This document shows, piece by piece, positions 8,428 through 16,636 of a stretch of 64,000 bases of DNA. Within the stretch, counting starts at the first letter, position 1; each line of letters opens with the position of its first letter. Location of the stretch: assembly GCA_030532385.1 (NCBI GenBank), contig JAUNLG010000008.1, forward strand, positions 23,643-87,642. Reading direction: 5' to 3'. The stretch is from Anaerococcus sp. (GTDB taxonomy: Bacteria > Bacillota > Clostridia > Tissierellales > Peptoniphilaceae). The notes under the pieces are model-generated. The model saw only the letters and a list, made by a program, of their open reading frames with translations, was not told where the DNA came from and made no database searches. The position numbers and the translations under genes were made by a program.

Positions 8428-9751
8428 TTTCTTCCCTATTTGTAAAGTCTTTAAAAGTTGTACAAGGTTTATTGAAAAATAGGTCTATTGATCCAGTTGC
8501 TCCATTTCTATTTTTCGCAAAGATTATCTTGGCTATATTAGGATCCTTTTCCTCATCATAATAGTCTTCTCTATATAAAAGCATAACCACATCTGCATCC
8601 TGTTCTATGGCTCCTGATTCTCTAAGGTCTGATAGGACAGGTTTATGGTCTGACCTCTTATCGGCTTCACGGGATAGTTGGGCTAGGGAAAGGATAGGAC
8701 AGTTAAGCTCTTTTGATAAGGACTTTAGGCCCCTTGATATACTTGCTATCTCATTTTGCCTATTTTCATGCCTACTATCAGCCTGCATTAGCTGAAGATA
8801 GTCTATAACTACAAGGTCAAGACCTGATTCTACCTTTAATTTTTTAAGTTTTGAACGCATTTCAGATAGAGAAATTCCTGCAGTTTCATCTACATATAGG
8901 TCTTTTTCTCTAATCTCTTTGGTTGCCCTAATCAAAAGCTCCCACTCCTTATCTCTAATAGATCCATTGATTATATTCTCTAGGGGAGTTAAGGAAGCCA
9001 TAGATAAGAGCCTTTGGTTTAGTTGGTAGGAACTCATTTCTAAGGAGAAAAAGGCTACTGACTTACCAGATTTGGCAGCATTCCAAGCAAGAGTTAAACC
9101 TAGGGCAGTTTTTCCCATGGCAGGCCTTGCCGCAAGCAAAATTAACTGGGAGGCTTGAAGTCCTGAAAGCTTATTATCAATTCCATCAATACCTGTAGCA
9201 ACTCCTGTGATCCTACCTTCATTTAAGGTCAATTCATTTATCTGAGTTAAGGTATCATCGAGGGTGTCAGATACCCTAACTAAGCCTTGATTGTGGCTTT
9301 GCTGACTTATTTGAAAAATTTTCTCCTCAGCCGTAGATAAGATACTAGATACCCTATCTGTTGACTTTAAAGATAAATCGATAATATCCTCACCGGCCCC
9401 TATTAGACTTCTTAGAATAGATTTTTCCTTTACTGATTTGGCATATGTATCGATATTTGGAGTATAAAATGAGGAGAGGGTAATCTCAGTGATAAACTCC
9501 TCCCCTCCAACTTCTTCTAGTATATTTTCATTCTTTAACTGGGATATTAAAGATATTTCATCGACCTTAATGTCTTTTTCAAACATATCGACAATACTCT
9601 TATATATCCTTTGTGTTCTAGAATCATAAAAGTCAACAGGTTTTATAATTTGATTGACAGTATCGAAAGTTTCATTTTTCTTTAGGATACTTCCGATTAT
9701 AGCTTCTTCAGCCAAGAAGTCATTTGGTAGGGCCATCATGCCCTCAGTCAT
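8420..9751 (-). CDS. dnaB: Replicative DNA helicase DnaB
   Basis: The hexameric 5'-3' helicase at the replication fork. At 443 residues it has the standard length. An N-terminal helical domain (NDFLAEEAIIGSIL) is followed by the RecA-like motor with Walker A ARPAMGKTALGL at about residue 208, FSLEMSSYQL, Walker B LVVIDYLQLMQ, and the H3/H4 segments QNEIASISRGLK and DLRESGAIEQDADVV. No intein is present. It follows rplI with a one-base overlap (rplI ends and dnaB begins at 9751), as in the common rplI-dnaB arrangement of Gram-positive bacteria. Confidence 0.97.
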   Translation of the reverse strand: MTEGMMALPNDFLAEEAIIGSILKKNETFDTVNQIIKPVDFYDSRTQRIYKSIVDMFEKDIKVDEISLISQLKNENILEEVGGEEFITEITLSSFYTPNIDTYAKSVKEKSILRSLIGAGEDIIDLSLKSTDRVSSILSTAEEKIFQISQQSHNQGLVRVSDTLDDTLTQINELTLNEGRITGVATGIDGIDNKLSGLQASQLILLAARPAMGKTALGLTLAWNAAKSGKSVAFFSLEMSSYQLNQRLLSMASLTPLENIINGSIRDKEWELLIRATKEIREKDLYVDETAGISLSEMRSKLKKLKVESGLDLVVIDYLQLMQADSRHENRQNEIASISRGLKSLSKELNCPILSLAQLSREADKRSDHKPVLSDLRESGAIEQDADVVMLLYREDYYDEEKDPNIAKIIFAKNRNGATGSIDLFFNKPCTTFKDFTNREENA

Positions 9752-10200
9752 TATTCAGCCTCAGCCTCTACATTAACTTTAAGGTTAGCATTTACTCCCT
9801 CATAAAGTCTAACATTGATTTCAAATTCTCCAAGACCATCTATTGTTTCAACATCTTCAATTCTCTTTCTGTCTACTTCAATACCATTTTCCTCTAAAGC
9901 TTCAGCTAAGTCTTTATTTGTTATTGAACCAAATAGCTTACCATCTTCACCAACTCTAACTTTTTTAGTTATTGTTGTTGCTTCGATTTTTTCTTTCTTC
10001 TCTTCAGCTATCTTTCTATTTTCAGCTTCTTCAGCCCTTAATTGCTCTCTCATTTTTTCAAGTTCAGCCATATTTTCTTTAGTAGCCTTAACTGCCTTTC
10101 CTTGTGGGTCTAGGTAGTTTCTAAAGTATCCTGGCTTTACATCTACAAGGTCTCCCTTTACTCCAACTCTTACAATATTATCTGTTAGTATTACTTTCAT
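9751..10200 (-). CDS. rplI: 50S ribosomal protein L9
   Basis: Binds 23S rRNA at the base of the L1 stalk. The 149-residue length is normal. The N-terminal domain MKVILTDNIVRVGVKGDLV and the signature KPGYFRNYLDPQGKA are clear, followed by the long charged linker helix and a C-terminal domain with KLFGSITNKDLAEAL. The usual RNFLIPKGKA reads RNYLDPQGKA here, a mild divergence. The start at 10200 has a GAGGAAGAG site and lies inside the last codons of gdpP (23-base overlap), so translation is coupled. Confidence 0.96.
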   Translation of the reverse strand: MKVILTDNIVRVGVKGDLVDVKPGYFRNYLDPQGKAVKATKENMAELEKMREQLRAEEAENRKIAEEKKEKIEATTITKKVRVGEDGKLFGSITNKDLAEALEENGIEVDRKRIEDVETIDGLGEFEINVRLYEGVNANLKVNVEAEAE

Positions 10201-12187
10201 TTTTCTCTTCCTCTCTTAAATATTCATTTATTGCTTTTCTTAACATATCTTCAGCATTTTCCATGCTCATATCTAATTGGGTTGCAGCAGCTGTTAAGTG
10301 ACCGCCACCTCCAATACGCTCCAATATTAATTGTACCGATATATCCCCTAAGCTTCTACCTGAAATATGAATTTTGTTATTTGATATAGTCAAAACAAAG
10401 CTTGCCTTAACTCCTTTTATATTTAATAGGTCATCAGCAGCCTGGGAAGCAATCAAAGTTGACCCATCTATATCTCTTTTAAAGTGAGCTATGGCTATAA
10501 AATCATTTACTACAAAAGAATCTGCTATTACCTCTGACTTATATTTTACAATCTCATAATCATCTTTAAACATCCTTTTGATATAGACTGTATCAGCCCC
10601 CCATCTTTTTAAGATAGAAGCTGCTTCAAAGGTCCTAACCCCTGTCTGGTAGACAAAATTTTTGGTATCCACAGTTATTCCTGCAAGTAAAGATTCTGCA
10701 ACTACCCTTCTTGCCTTAAAATCTTCATTAATATAGGATAGGATCTCTGTAACAAGTTCTGAGGCACTTGATGCGTAGGGTTCTATATAAGCAATTGTAG
10801 CATTTTCTATATAATCTTTCCCCCTCCTATGGTGGTCTACTATAAAGATATTATCAGTCTTTTCAAGAAGACTTGGTCCCTCAGTTGAATTTTTCCTATG
10901 GTTATCTGTAACAATAATCAAGGATTGGGGGCTAATCTTTGAATAACCATCATTTTCACTTATTATATGATCTTTTATCTCTTCAAGCTCTGATGTAGCC
11001 CTGGCATACATATTTTCAATAGGCCTAGTTACCTCATTTAAGATAATATAGGCATCCCTACCCATATCATGGCAGGCCTCATATAGACCTAAAGATGAAC
11101 CAAAAGAATCCATATCAGGATTATTATGACCCATGATATATACATCAGAGGAGGATTGGATCATCCTCTTAAGGGCTTGAGAAATTACCCTACTTCTTAC
11201 CTTAGAAGTTTTTTCTATAGCCCTTGTCTTTCCACCAAAATATTCATAATTATCTTCAAGCTTTACAACAGCCTGGTCTCCTCCACGAGATAAGGCTATA
11301 TCAACAGCTCCCCTGGAATCTGAATATATATCTGCAGGCTTTGCTCCTGCTATGCCTACCCCAATAGAAAGGGTTGGTGGTAGGGTATTGCCAAGGTCAA
11401 TTTCTCTAACCTCATCTAGGATTGAGAACTTATCCTCATAGATATCCCTATAATCCCTAAATTCACTAATAATTATGAACCTATCGTTCTCATACTTTCT
11501 TATAATACAATTATATTTTTTAAAATACTCATTTATAACCCTATCGATCTTACCTAAAACTTGAGGCCTATCGATAGTCATGGTTGCATTTCTAATATCT
11601 TCATAATTATCTACAAAGACTGTATAAAAAACTAGCCTTTTATCCTTAAATAGCTGTTTGATAGACTCATCATAAGTATTATCAATTCCATAAATAAAGA
11701 TTTCGCTTTTTTGCTTTTCATCAAAATTTACCTTCTGGTAATAAAACTGGAGAATCTTGCCATCTATAGAAATATTCTTAGGTAATTTTAGACCATCATC
11801 ACTAAAATCAAAATCCTTAAAATCTGGCAAGAGCTCTCCTATTTCAGATCCTATAATAGACTTATTATCAAAAAGAAGCCTAAAATCTGAATTGTGCCAC
11901 TTTATAGCTCCTCCCTCTTCAAGGATTGCTATAGGAAATGGCATTTCAAAAACCACATTTTTTGTTATAGAATCAAAGCTTAAGTCTAGGTCGTCCATAT
12001 ATTCTTGAAAATCCCCATCAAGTTTGGTATTGATATTTTTCAAAAAGAAAAACAAAAGGATAGTAAGAATTATAGCTATGGCCCCCAGTATTTGATTGTA
12101 ATAAAAGAGGATAATTGAAGCTATGGCTGGCAGGGCTAGGATATATATCATATACTTGCTATCTATCAACTCATCCTGTTTTTTCAT
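10178..12187 (-). CDS. gdpP: Cyclic-di-AMP phosphodiesterase GdpP
   Basis: Membrane-bound enzyme hydrolysing c-di-AMP to pApA, controlling osmotic and cell-wall stress responses. At 669 residues it matches GdpP/YybT length. Two N-terminal membrane helices (about 13-53) are followed by a PAS-like region, a degenerate GGDEF domain (about 170-300) and the DHH/DHHA1 phosphodiesterase. Metal ligands are visible in GHNNPDMDSFGSSLGL and VDHHRRG, and the DHHA1 motif in GRSLGDISVQLILERIGGGG. It sits between a DUF2232 protein and rplI, as yybT does in Bacillus, and its start overlaps the stop of the DUF2232 gene by four bases. Confidence 0.94.
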   Translation of the reverse strand: MKKQDELIDSKYMIYILALPAIASIILFYYNQILGAIAIILTILLFFFLKNINTKLDGDFQEYMDDLDLSFDSITKNVVFEMPFPIAILEEGGAIKWHNSDFRLLFDNKSIIGSEIGELLPDFKDFDFSDDGLKLPKNISIDGKILQFYYQKVNFDEKQKSEIFIYGIDNTYDESIKQLFKDKRLVFYTVFVDNYEDIRNATMTIDRPQVLGKIDRVINEYFKKYNCIIRKYENDRFIIISEFRDYRDIYEDKFSILDEVREIDLGNTLPPTLSIGVGIAGAKPADIYSDSRGAVDIALSRGGDQAVVKLEDNYEYFGGKTRAIEKTSKVRSRVISQALKRMIQSSSDVYIMGHNNPDMDSFGSSLGLYEACHDMGRDAYIILNEVTRPIENMYARATSELEEIKDHIISENDGYSKISPQSLIIVTDNHRKNSTEGPSLLEKTDNIFIVDHHRRGKDYIENATIAYIEPYASSASELVTEILSYINEDFKARRVVAESLLAGITVDTKNFVYQTGVRTFEAASILKRWGADTVYIKRMFKDDYEIVKYKSEVIADSFVVNDFIAIAHFKRDIDGSTLIASQAADDLLNIKGVKASFVLTISNNKIHISGRSLGDISVQLILERIGGGGHLTAAATQLDMSMENAEDMLRKAINEYLREEEKNESNTNR

Positions 12188-13077
12188 TCAAATCTCCTTT
12201 CGCTTCTTATATCTAGTATTATATCAGCAAAACCTAAAATAAGGAAAAATATTGCCAATATTTGAATTAGTACAAGGATAAAAAACCATTGGATCCCCCT
12301 AGATAAGGGAAGGTTTAACTTAGAAATCATATAGTCAAAGACTGAAAGGCCATTAAAAAATAGGACAACTAACATGATCCCTAAGATATTAATTTCAACA
12401 TAAGTCCTAGCACCACTAATTCTAGCTAAAAAATAGGCTAAAAAAAGTCCCAGACTAATTATAAGTAAGTCTTTCTTTTCAATCCTCATATTATTTACCT
12501 TAAGTAGGTCTTCTCCTATCCCATAGGCAATAGATAAATAATTTCTAATTAGCTTAATAGCCAAAAGCGAATAGGCGAAGGATATAAGGGAAAATACAGT
12601 TGGATATAGGCCAATACTTAGCTTATAATAGGAAAAATCAAGGTCATAGCTAACAGCCTCTTCCACCACCAGTCTTAATTCTCTTGCTAAATCATCAAGG
12701 CTTAGGCCCAACCTATAAAGACTTATCCTATAAAAGCCTATTAAAATAAGGCTTGTCACTAAAAATGCTAAACTTATCTGGACCTTATCATTTTTTATAA
12801 ATCTAATAAGGAAAATAAAGCTTAGGCTTAGGAGGGTGATAAGGATAAGGGGTCCTAGTAGGTCTTCTAGACTCCTATATAAAAGACCCAGGCTAAAAGT
12901 AAGGCTAAGGCTTAGGAAAAATTTGCCAAGCCCCTTGCTTAAAGCAAGAATACTAAGGAGGATTGGTAAAAGAGCTAAAAATATAAGGGAAGTACCTGAA
13001 AGGATTAATAATAAAAATATAATCCCTACAAAAAATATTATATCAACTAAACCATTAATTTTTATATCCTTAACCAT
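12184..13077 (-). CDS. DUF2232 (YybS-like) integral membrane protein
   Basis: A 297-residue protein made almost entirely of hydrophobic segments (about eight). Its position directly upstream of gdpP, with a four-base overlap, matches yybS of Bacillus, whose family is DUF2232. The C-terminal half carries NGLSVFDYMISKLNLPLSRGIQWF, which resembles the conserved segment of this family. The function is unknown; some members have been compared to S components of ECF transporters. An AGGAGG site lies at normal distance before the ATG at 13077. It is the first gene of the gdpP-rplI-dnaB operon. Confidence 0.75.
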   Translation of the reverse strand: MVKDIKINGLVDIIFFVGIIFLLLILSGTSLIFLALLPILLSILALSKGLGKFFLSLSLTFSLGLLYRSLEDLLGPLILITLLSLSFIFLIRFIKNDKVQISLAFLVTSLILIGFYRISLYRLGLSLDDLARELRLVVEEAVSYDLDFSYYKLSIGLYPTVFSLISFAYSLLAIKLIRNYLSIAYGIGEDLLKVNNMRIEKKDLLIISLGLFLAYFLARISGARTYVEINILGIMLVVLFFNGLSVFDYMISKLNLPLSRGIQWFFILVLIQILAIFFLILGFADIILDIRSERRFE

Positions 13078-13141
13078 AAGACCTCCTTTTAGACTAATTC
13101 TTATTTTACTTCTAATTTGCTAGTAAACAATAAGTATTTAC

Positions 13142-13963
13142 CTATATATAAGAATGTAGGGATGGTAGGAGGGTATTTACCCCTATATAGGTAAAGATTA
13201 CTGAGGCAAAGCCAATAATTGAAAATATGGCGGCCTTTCTTCCCTGTAAACCCTTTGACTTTCTAAGGTGAAGGTAGATTGCATATATTATCCAAGTTAT
13301 TAAAGACCAGGTTTCCTTTGGATCGAAAGCCCAATACCTACCCCAAGCAGCCTCTGCCCAAATAGCCCCTGTTATCATAACCAAACATAAAAGAAGAAAA
13401 CCAAAGGCAGATGCCTTGTAGGAGATCATATCCAAGGTCTCTTTATCTGCAAGGGAAAGATTCTCAAAATTTTTCTTAAAGATCCTATCACTTGCCAAGT
13501 ACATGGCTGATATACCAGCAGCAACAGCAAAAGACCCATAGGAAATTATAGCCAAGGACACGTGGATGGCAAGCCATTTGCTATCTAGGGCTGGCATTAT
13601 TGGTCTAATCGACTTATCAGTCATAGCAGCATAGCCTATTACTAGAAAAAGTATAGGTGACACGAAAGTTCCCATCAAGGCAAAATTAAATTTCTTTTCA
13701 AAAATCAAAAAACAAAGGCCAATTCCCCAAGCAAAGGCTGTGGCAAACTCATATTGGTTACTAAGGGGAATTCTACCAGCATTTACACCCCTAGTTATTA
13801 GGGCTAGGGTATGAAGGGCAAAGGACACTAGCAAAACATTTTTAGCCCTTTTATTTAAAGACTCCTTCTTATTTACAAACAATAAAATATACAAAATCAT
13901 GGCTATAAAATAGCCGGCAAGGGCTAGGTAAAAAAGCCCACTTTCAACTTTAAACAAATCCAT
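13142..13963 (-). CDS. ccsB: Cytochrome c biogenesis protein CcsB/CcsA (ResC-like)
   Basis: The heme-handling half of the System II cytochrome c synthase. The 273-residue protein has about eight membrane segments and the tryptophan-rich WWD-type loop as WGRYWAFDPKETWSLITW near residue 208, flanked by conserved histidines (HVSLAIISYGSF, TLLPSLHSYI near the C-terminus). It works with ResB to ligate heme to CxxCH/CxxCK motifs outside the membrane. The start at 13963 abuts the stop of resB. With nrfA two genes upstream, its evident client is NrfA. Naming varies (ccsA, ccsB, resC); the domain assignment is firm. Confidence 0.93.
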   Translation of the reverse strand: MDLFKVESGLFYLALAGYFIAMILYILLFVNKKESLNKRAKNVLLVSFALHTLALITRGVNAGRIPLSNQYEFATAFAWGIGLCFLIFEKKFNFALMGTFVSPILFLVIGYAAMTDKSIRPIMPALDSKWLAIHVSLAIISYGSFAVAAGISAMYLASDRIFKKNFENLSLADKETLDMISYKASAFGFLLLCLVMITGAIWAEAAWGRYWAFDPKETWSLITWIIYAIYLHLRKSKGLQGRKAAIFSIIGFASVIFTYIGVNTLLPSLHSYI

Positions 13964-15246
13964 TAATCTACCTCCAGTTCTTCTAAAATCTTATCTTTCT
14001 TAATAGTAAAGGCCTTGTCATTTTTCCCCTGACCTATATATAATAAATCATAAGTATCTTCTTTAACCAGGATAAGGGTCTTAGGATTAATATAAAAGGC
14101 AAGGAATAATCCTATAAGTAGGATAAGCCCTCCTAGTAAAGCAAGACCTCTAGCAGGGTCAGATGCAACTTGTAAAAGGGTAAACATCTTAGGATCCTTC
14201 AAAACAAAGGTATAATTTTCATATTCTATAGGATCGCCCAGGTGGTTTAGACCCATATCAACCCTAACTCCATCATAAAAGAGGGCATAAAGGGCAACAG
14301 GATGGTTTAGGAAGGGAGACTTAGTAGTTGGCTTAGAAGGTTCTTCCATGGTAAAATCAGGATAAAAATCAACCAATTGAAGGGCTATTTTTTGATCATC
14401 TTCTACAAAAACCTCACTATTATATAAAACTTTTTCCTTATAGGACTTATCATCCTTAAATAAATAAGCGTCTAGGGCCCAACCTGTAGAATTTTGATAT
14501 ACATTAAATTTATCAAACCTAAGTGGTTGGTTTACCATAGACTTTCCTGATAAAAGCTCTCTTCCACCCTTATCTAAGATAGTAAGGTCGCTTATATACT
14601 GGTCTACTGTATAATCTTTCCTAAATAAGACCTTGTAATTATCTATCCTTATATCATAATCTTCATTCTCAAGGCTTAAAACTTCCCCAGGTAGGCCATA
14701 AACAAATTCATCAAAACCCTTAAACTTTCCATAGGTAAAGGCTAAGATTATTATAATTATAGAAAGGTGGGTTAACCAAGATCCAAGGTGACCAATCTTG
14801 CCATCAAAAGCATAATAAACTTCTTTACTTCCTAGTTTCTTATTCTTAAGTTTAGAAAATCCTATTTTTTTTATCTTGCTTGAAAAATCATCACTCTTTC
14901 TTATCCTTACAAAAATTTCTTTTTGATCAATAAATTTTTCTAAGGATGGGTCCTTAAAGGACTTAGTAAAGATTGGTCTAAACCTATTTATAGAACAAAA
15001 AAATAAGTTTATTAGCAAAAGTCCAGTCAAAAATAAATAGGCAGGTGAAAAATAAAGATCATCTAGGTCAAAGGTTAATATAATTTCACTTATGGTTTTT
15101 GAATAATTTTGCTCATAAAATAAAGGATCATTGCCTTGGGGAATTAGGGTCCCTAGCAAGGATAAAAGAGCAATTACTATAAGCAAGCCTATACCAAATT
15201 TCATAGAATATAAGAATTTTAGGTATTTTTTTAGTTTTCTATTCAT
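13963..15246 (-). CDS. resB: Cytochrome c biogenesis protein ResB (Ccs1)
   Basis: The partner of CcsB/ResC in System II cytochrome c maturation. The 427-residue protein starts with a membrane segment containing SMKFGIGLLIVIALLSLLGT and IPQGNDPLFYEQNY, typical of ResB. It continues with further membrane helices (about 70-90 and 155-175, GHLGSWLTHLSIIIIILAFT), a large extracytoplasmic domain and a last helix near residue 370. It starts 64 bases after the nrfA stop; a hairpin lies between them (15273-15297), so its level may be set by partial read-through. Confidence 0.93.
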   Translation of the reverse strand: MNRKLKKYLKFLYSMKFGIGLLIVIALLSLLGTLIPQGNDPLFYEQNYSKTISEIILTFDLDDLYFSPAYLFLTGLLLINLFFCSINRFRPIFTKSFKDPSLEKFIDQKEIFVRIRKSDDFSSKIKKIGFSKLKNKKLGSKEVYYAFDGKIGHLGSWLTHLSIIIIILAFTYGKFKGFDEFVYGLPGEVLSLENEDYDIRIDNYKVLFRKDYTVDQYISDLTILDKGGRELLSGKSMVNQPLRFDKFNVYQNSTGWALDAYLFKDDKSYKEKVLYNSEVFVEDDQKIALQLVDFYPDFTMEEPSKPTTKSPFLNHPVALYALFYDGVRVDMGLNHLGDPIEYENYTFVLKDPKMFTLLQVASDPARGLALLGGLILLIGLFLAFYINPKTLILVKEDTYDLLYIGQGKNDKAFTIKKDKILEELEVD

Positions 15247-15272
15247 CTATCAGATTCTCCTTGAAAATAAAA

Positions 15273-15297
15273 GGGCTCATAGGCAAGCCATGAGTCC
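15273..15297 (-). terminator. Hairpin between nrfA and resB
   Basis: Read on the minus strand, GGACTCATGG pairs with CTATGAGCCC (one mismatch) around a short loop and is followed by TTTTATTTT. It looks like a partial intrinsic terminator that would make nrfA more abundant than resB-ccsB. No other promoter for resB is obvious in the 64-base gap. Confidence 0.65.
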
Positions 15298-15309
15298 AAT
15301 TATTTTTAT

Positions 15310-16512
15310 TTAATACTTTGATAATATTTCTAGACCTGAGTCTATAAGGGCCTCTGCTTCATCAAGGTTTTTGTGGGCCTTGGATGAGTTGTGGAAGCCT
15401 TCTGAGTTTTCTACAAATACAAAGTCCCATTTAAATTGGGCTTGTCTATGGATTTCTTGGAGGCTTTCCTTATCTTCTTGACTTAGGTCATCTTTTTCTA
15501 TGTGATCAGCCAATTGGTCAATAAAGTCCTTTAATTTATCAGAAACTTCATTAGTCCTATCATAGACTCCGCCTTGAACATCTTCTACCCAAGATATTAA
15601 TTCATCTTCTTCTAAGTTTGAATGGCACTTTAGGCAAGAATTTTGAAGGCCTTCTTTATTTTTAAGTGGGCTAGTCCAATGGTGGGACTTAACCATATCA
15701 CCATCTTCGCCGCTTACTTCTGGCATGTGGCAATCAATACATGATAGTCCTACTCCCTCATGGACTGATCCACTAAAGGTCTCAAGCTCAGGGTGTTGGG
15801 CCTTAAGCAAGTTAGCTTCAGTTTGTGGATGGGTCCAATCACTATGGCCAACCTCTTCATAATAAGCTAGCATGTCATCAGTTTCAAATCCATTTTCAAC
15901 TGGCATAAAGACCTCTTTAGTTTCACTATCTTGATAGTATTCCACATGGCATTGGCCACAGGCTAAACTCTCTAAGCTAGTATTGGCAGGAATTTGACCC
16001 TCATCTATGGCCTTTTGTGTATGAGACCTTGTTATTTGGATTACTCCTGGATCATTCATATGGCAGTCATAGCAAGAAATTGTGCTCATGCCTTCATTTT
16101 CTGCTACAAACTCATCAAAATCCATAGCATTTAGGTCTACTCCCTCTTTTTCTAAGGCTACCACAAAATCAGCAGTCTTACATTGAAGGCAAGATGCCCC
16201 TGGCTTTGGTCTTTGAGTATTTATTATATCTTCCAAAGCATATGTATGGCCCCTAGCCCTATCATATTGGATAGCAAAACCATATCCCTCATAAAAAGAA
16301 TTTAAATTTGGATGCTCTTCTAGATAGTCTACTGGTACAGATCCACCAAACTTTGTCTCGCTCATGTCAGCGTTTGCTTGATATGTATAATAGACATCAG
16401 GATACAATTCTTTCCAATCATCTGCTCTTTTAATCTCTCCTTGGCTGGAACATCCACTTATTAAAAAAGCCAAGGCAGTAAGTGCAAATAATTTACCTAT
16501 ATTCTTTTTCAT
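15310..16512 (-). CDS. nrfA: Ammonia-forming cytochrome c nitrite reductase (NrfA), lipoprotein form
   Basis: Six-electron reduction of nitrite to ammonium outside the membrane. Five heme sites are visible: the catalytic CLQCK (residues 108-112), then CYDCH (147), CGQCH (185), CIDCH (258) and CLKCH (293). Active-site residues match the family: Arg in ITRSHTQKA (162), Tyr in CHVEYY (192) and the distal His region SHHWTSP (277-278); LKAQHPE supplies the calcium-site Lys and Gln. The N-terminus is a lipoprotein signal, with FLISGC placing the lipidated Cys at 21. At 400 residues it is shorter than the E. coli enzyme. No nrfH or other quinol dehydrogenase is adjacent. The SD is AGGAGGGAGG. Confidence 0.95.
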   Translation of the reverse strand: MKKNIGKLFALTALAFLISGCSSQGEIKRADDWKELYPDVYYTYQANADMSETKFGGSVPVDYLEEHPNLNSFYEGYGFAIQYDRARGHTYALEDIINTQRPKPGASCLQCKTADFVVALEKEGVDLNAMDFDEFVAENEGMSTISCYDCHMNDPGVIQITRSHTQKAIDEGQIPANTSLESLACGQCHVEYYQDSETKEVFMPVENGFETDDMLAYYEEVGHSDWTHPQTEANLLKAQHPELETFSGSVHEGVGLSCIDCHMPEVSGEDGDMVKSHHWTSPLKNKEGLQNSCLKCHSNLEEDELISWVEDVQGGVYDRTNEVSDKLKDFIDQLADHIEKDDLSQEDKESLQEIHRQAQFKWDFVFVENSEGFHNSSKAHKNLDEAEALIDSGLEILSKY

Positions 16513-16545
16513 ATTTCCTCCCTCCTTTATATTGTCTATATATTA

Positions 16546-16574
16546 ATTATAGCCTATTTTCACAATTAAGTAAA
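16546..16574 (-). promoter_or_regulatory. Promoter of nrfA
   Basis: On the minus strand TTTACT (16569-16574) and TATAAT (16546-16551) are 17 bases apart, about 35 bases before the nrfA start. A TTGTGA lies within the spacer, but no clear FNR-type palindrome (TTGAT-N4-ATCAA) is present. Confidence 0.65.
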
Positions 16575-16624
16575 AACTTTTGCCTACAAAAGTCCCTTAA
16601 ACTTTCTCTTATATTTTCTATTAG

Positions 16625-16630
16625 TATAAT
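16625..16630 (+). promoter_or_regulatory. -10 box directly ahead of the metallophosphoesterase ATG
   Basis: A perfect TATAAT ends six bases before the ATG at 16637. Transcription would start at or very near the start codon, leaving no room for a Shine-Dalgarno site; the only purine run between them is TAGG. A convincing -35 is not seen. Confidence 0.45.
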
Positions 16631-16636
16631 ATAGGT

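Noticed and set aside
8607-8795. Rightward open frame inside dnaB
   Set aside because: Antisense shadow of the conserved helicase core; no ribosome site and no recognisable domain.
9815-10117. Hydrophobic rightward frame antisense to rplI
   Set aside because: The apparent membrane-protein translation comes from reverse-complemented Glu/Lys-rich codons of L9.
8420-12187. Chromosome origin near the rplI-dnaB-gdpP block
   Set aside because: No dnaA or dnaN gene and no cluster of DnaA boxes was seen; all genes are tightly packed.
16513-16636. nrfH hidden in the gap upstream of nrfA
   Set aside because: The 124-base gap holds only promoters and the nrfA ribosome site; no CxxCH-coding frame fits.
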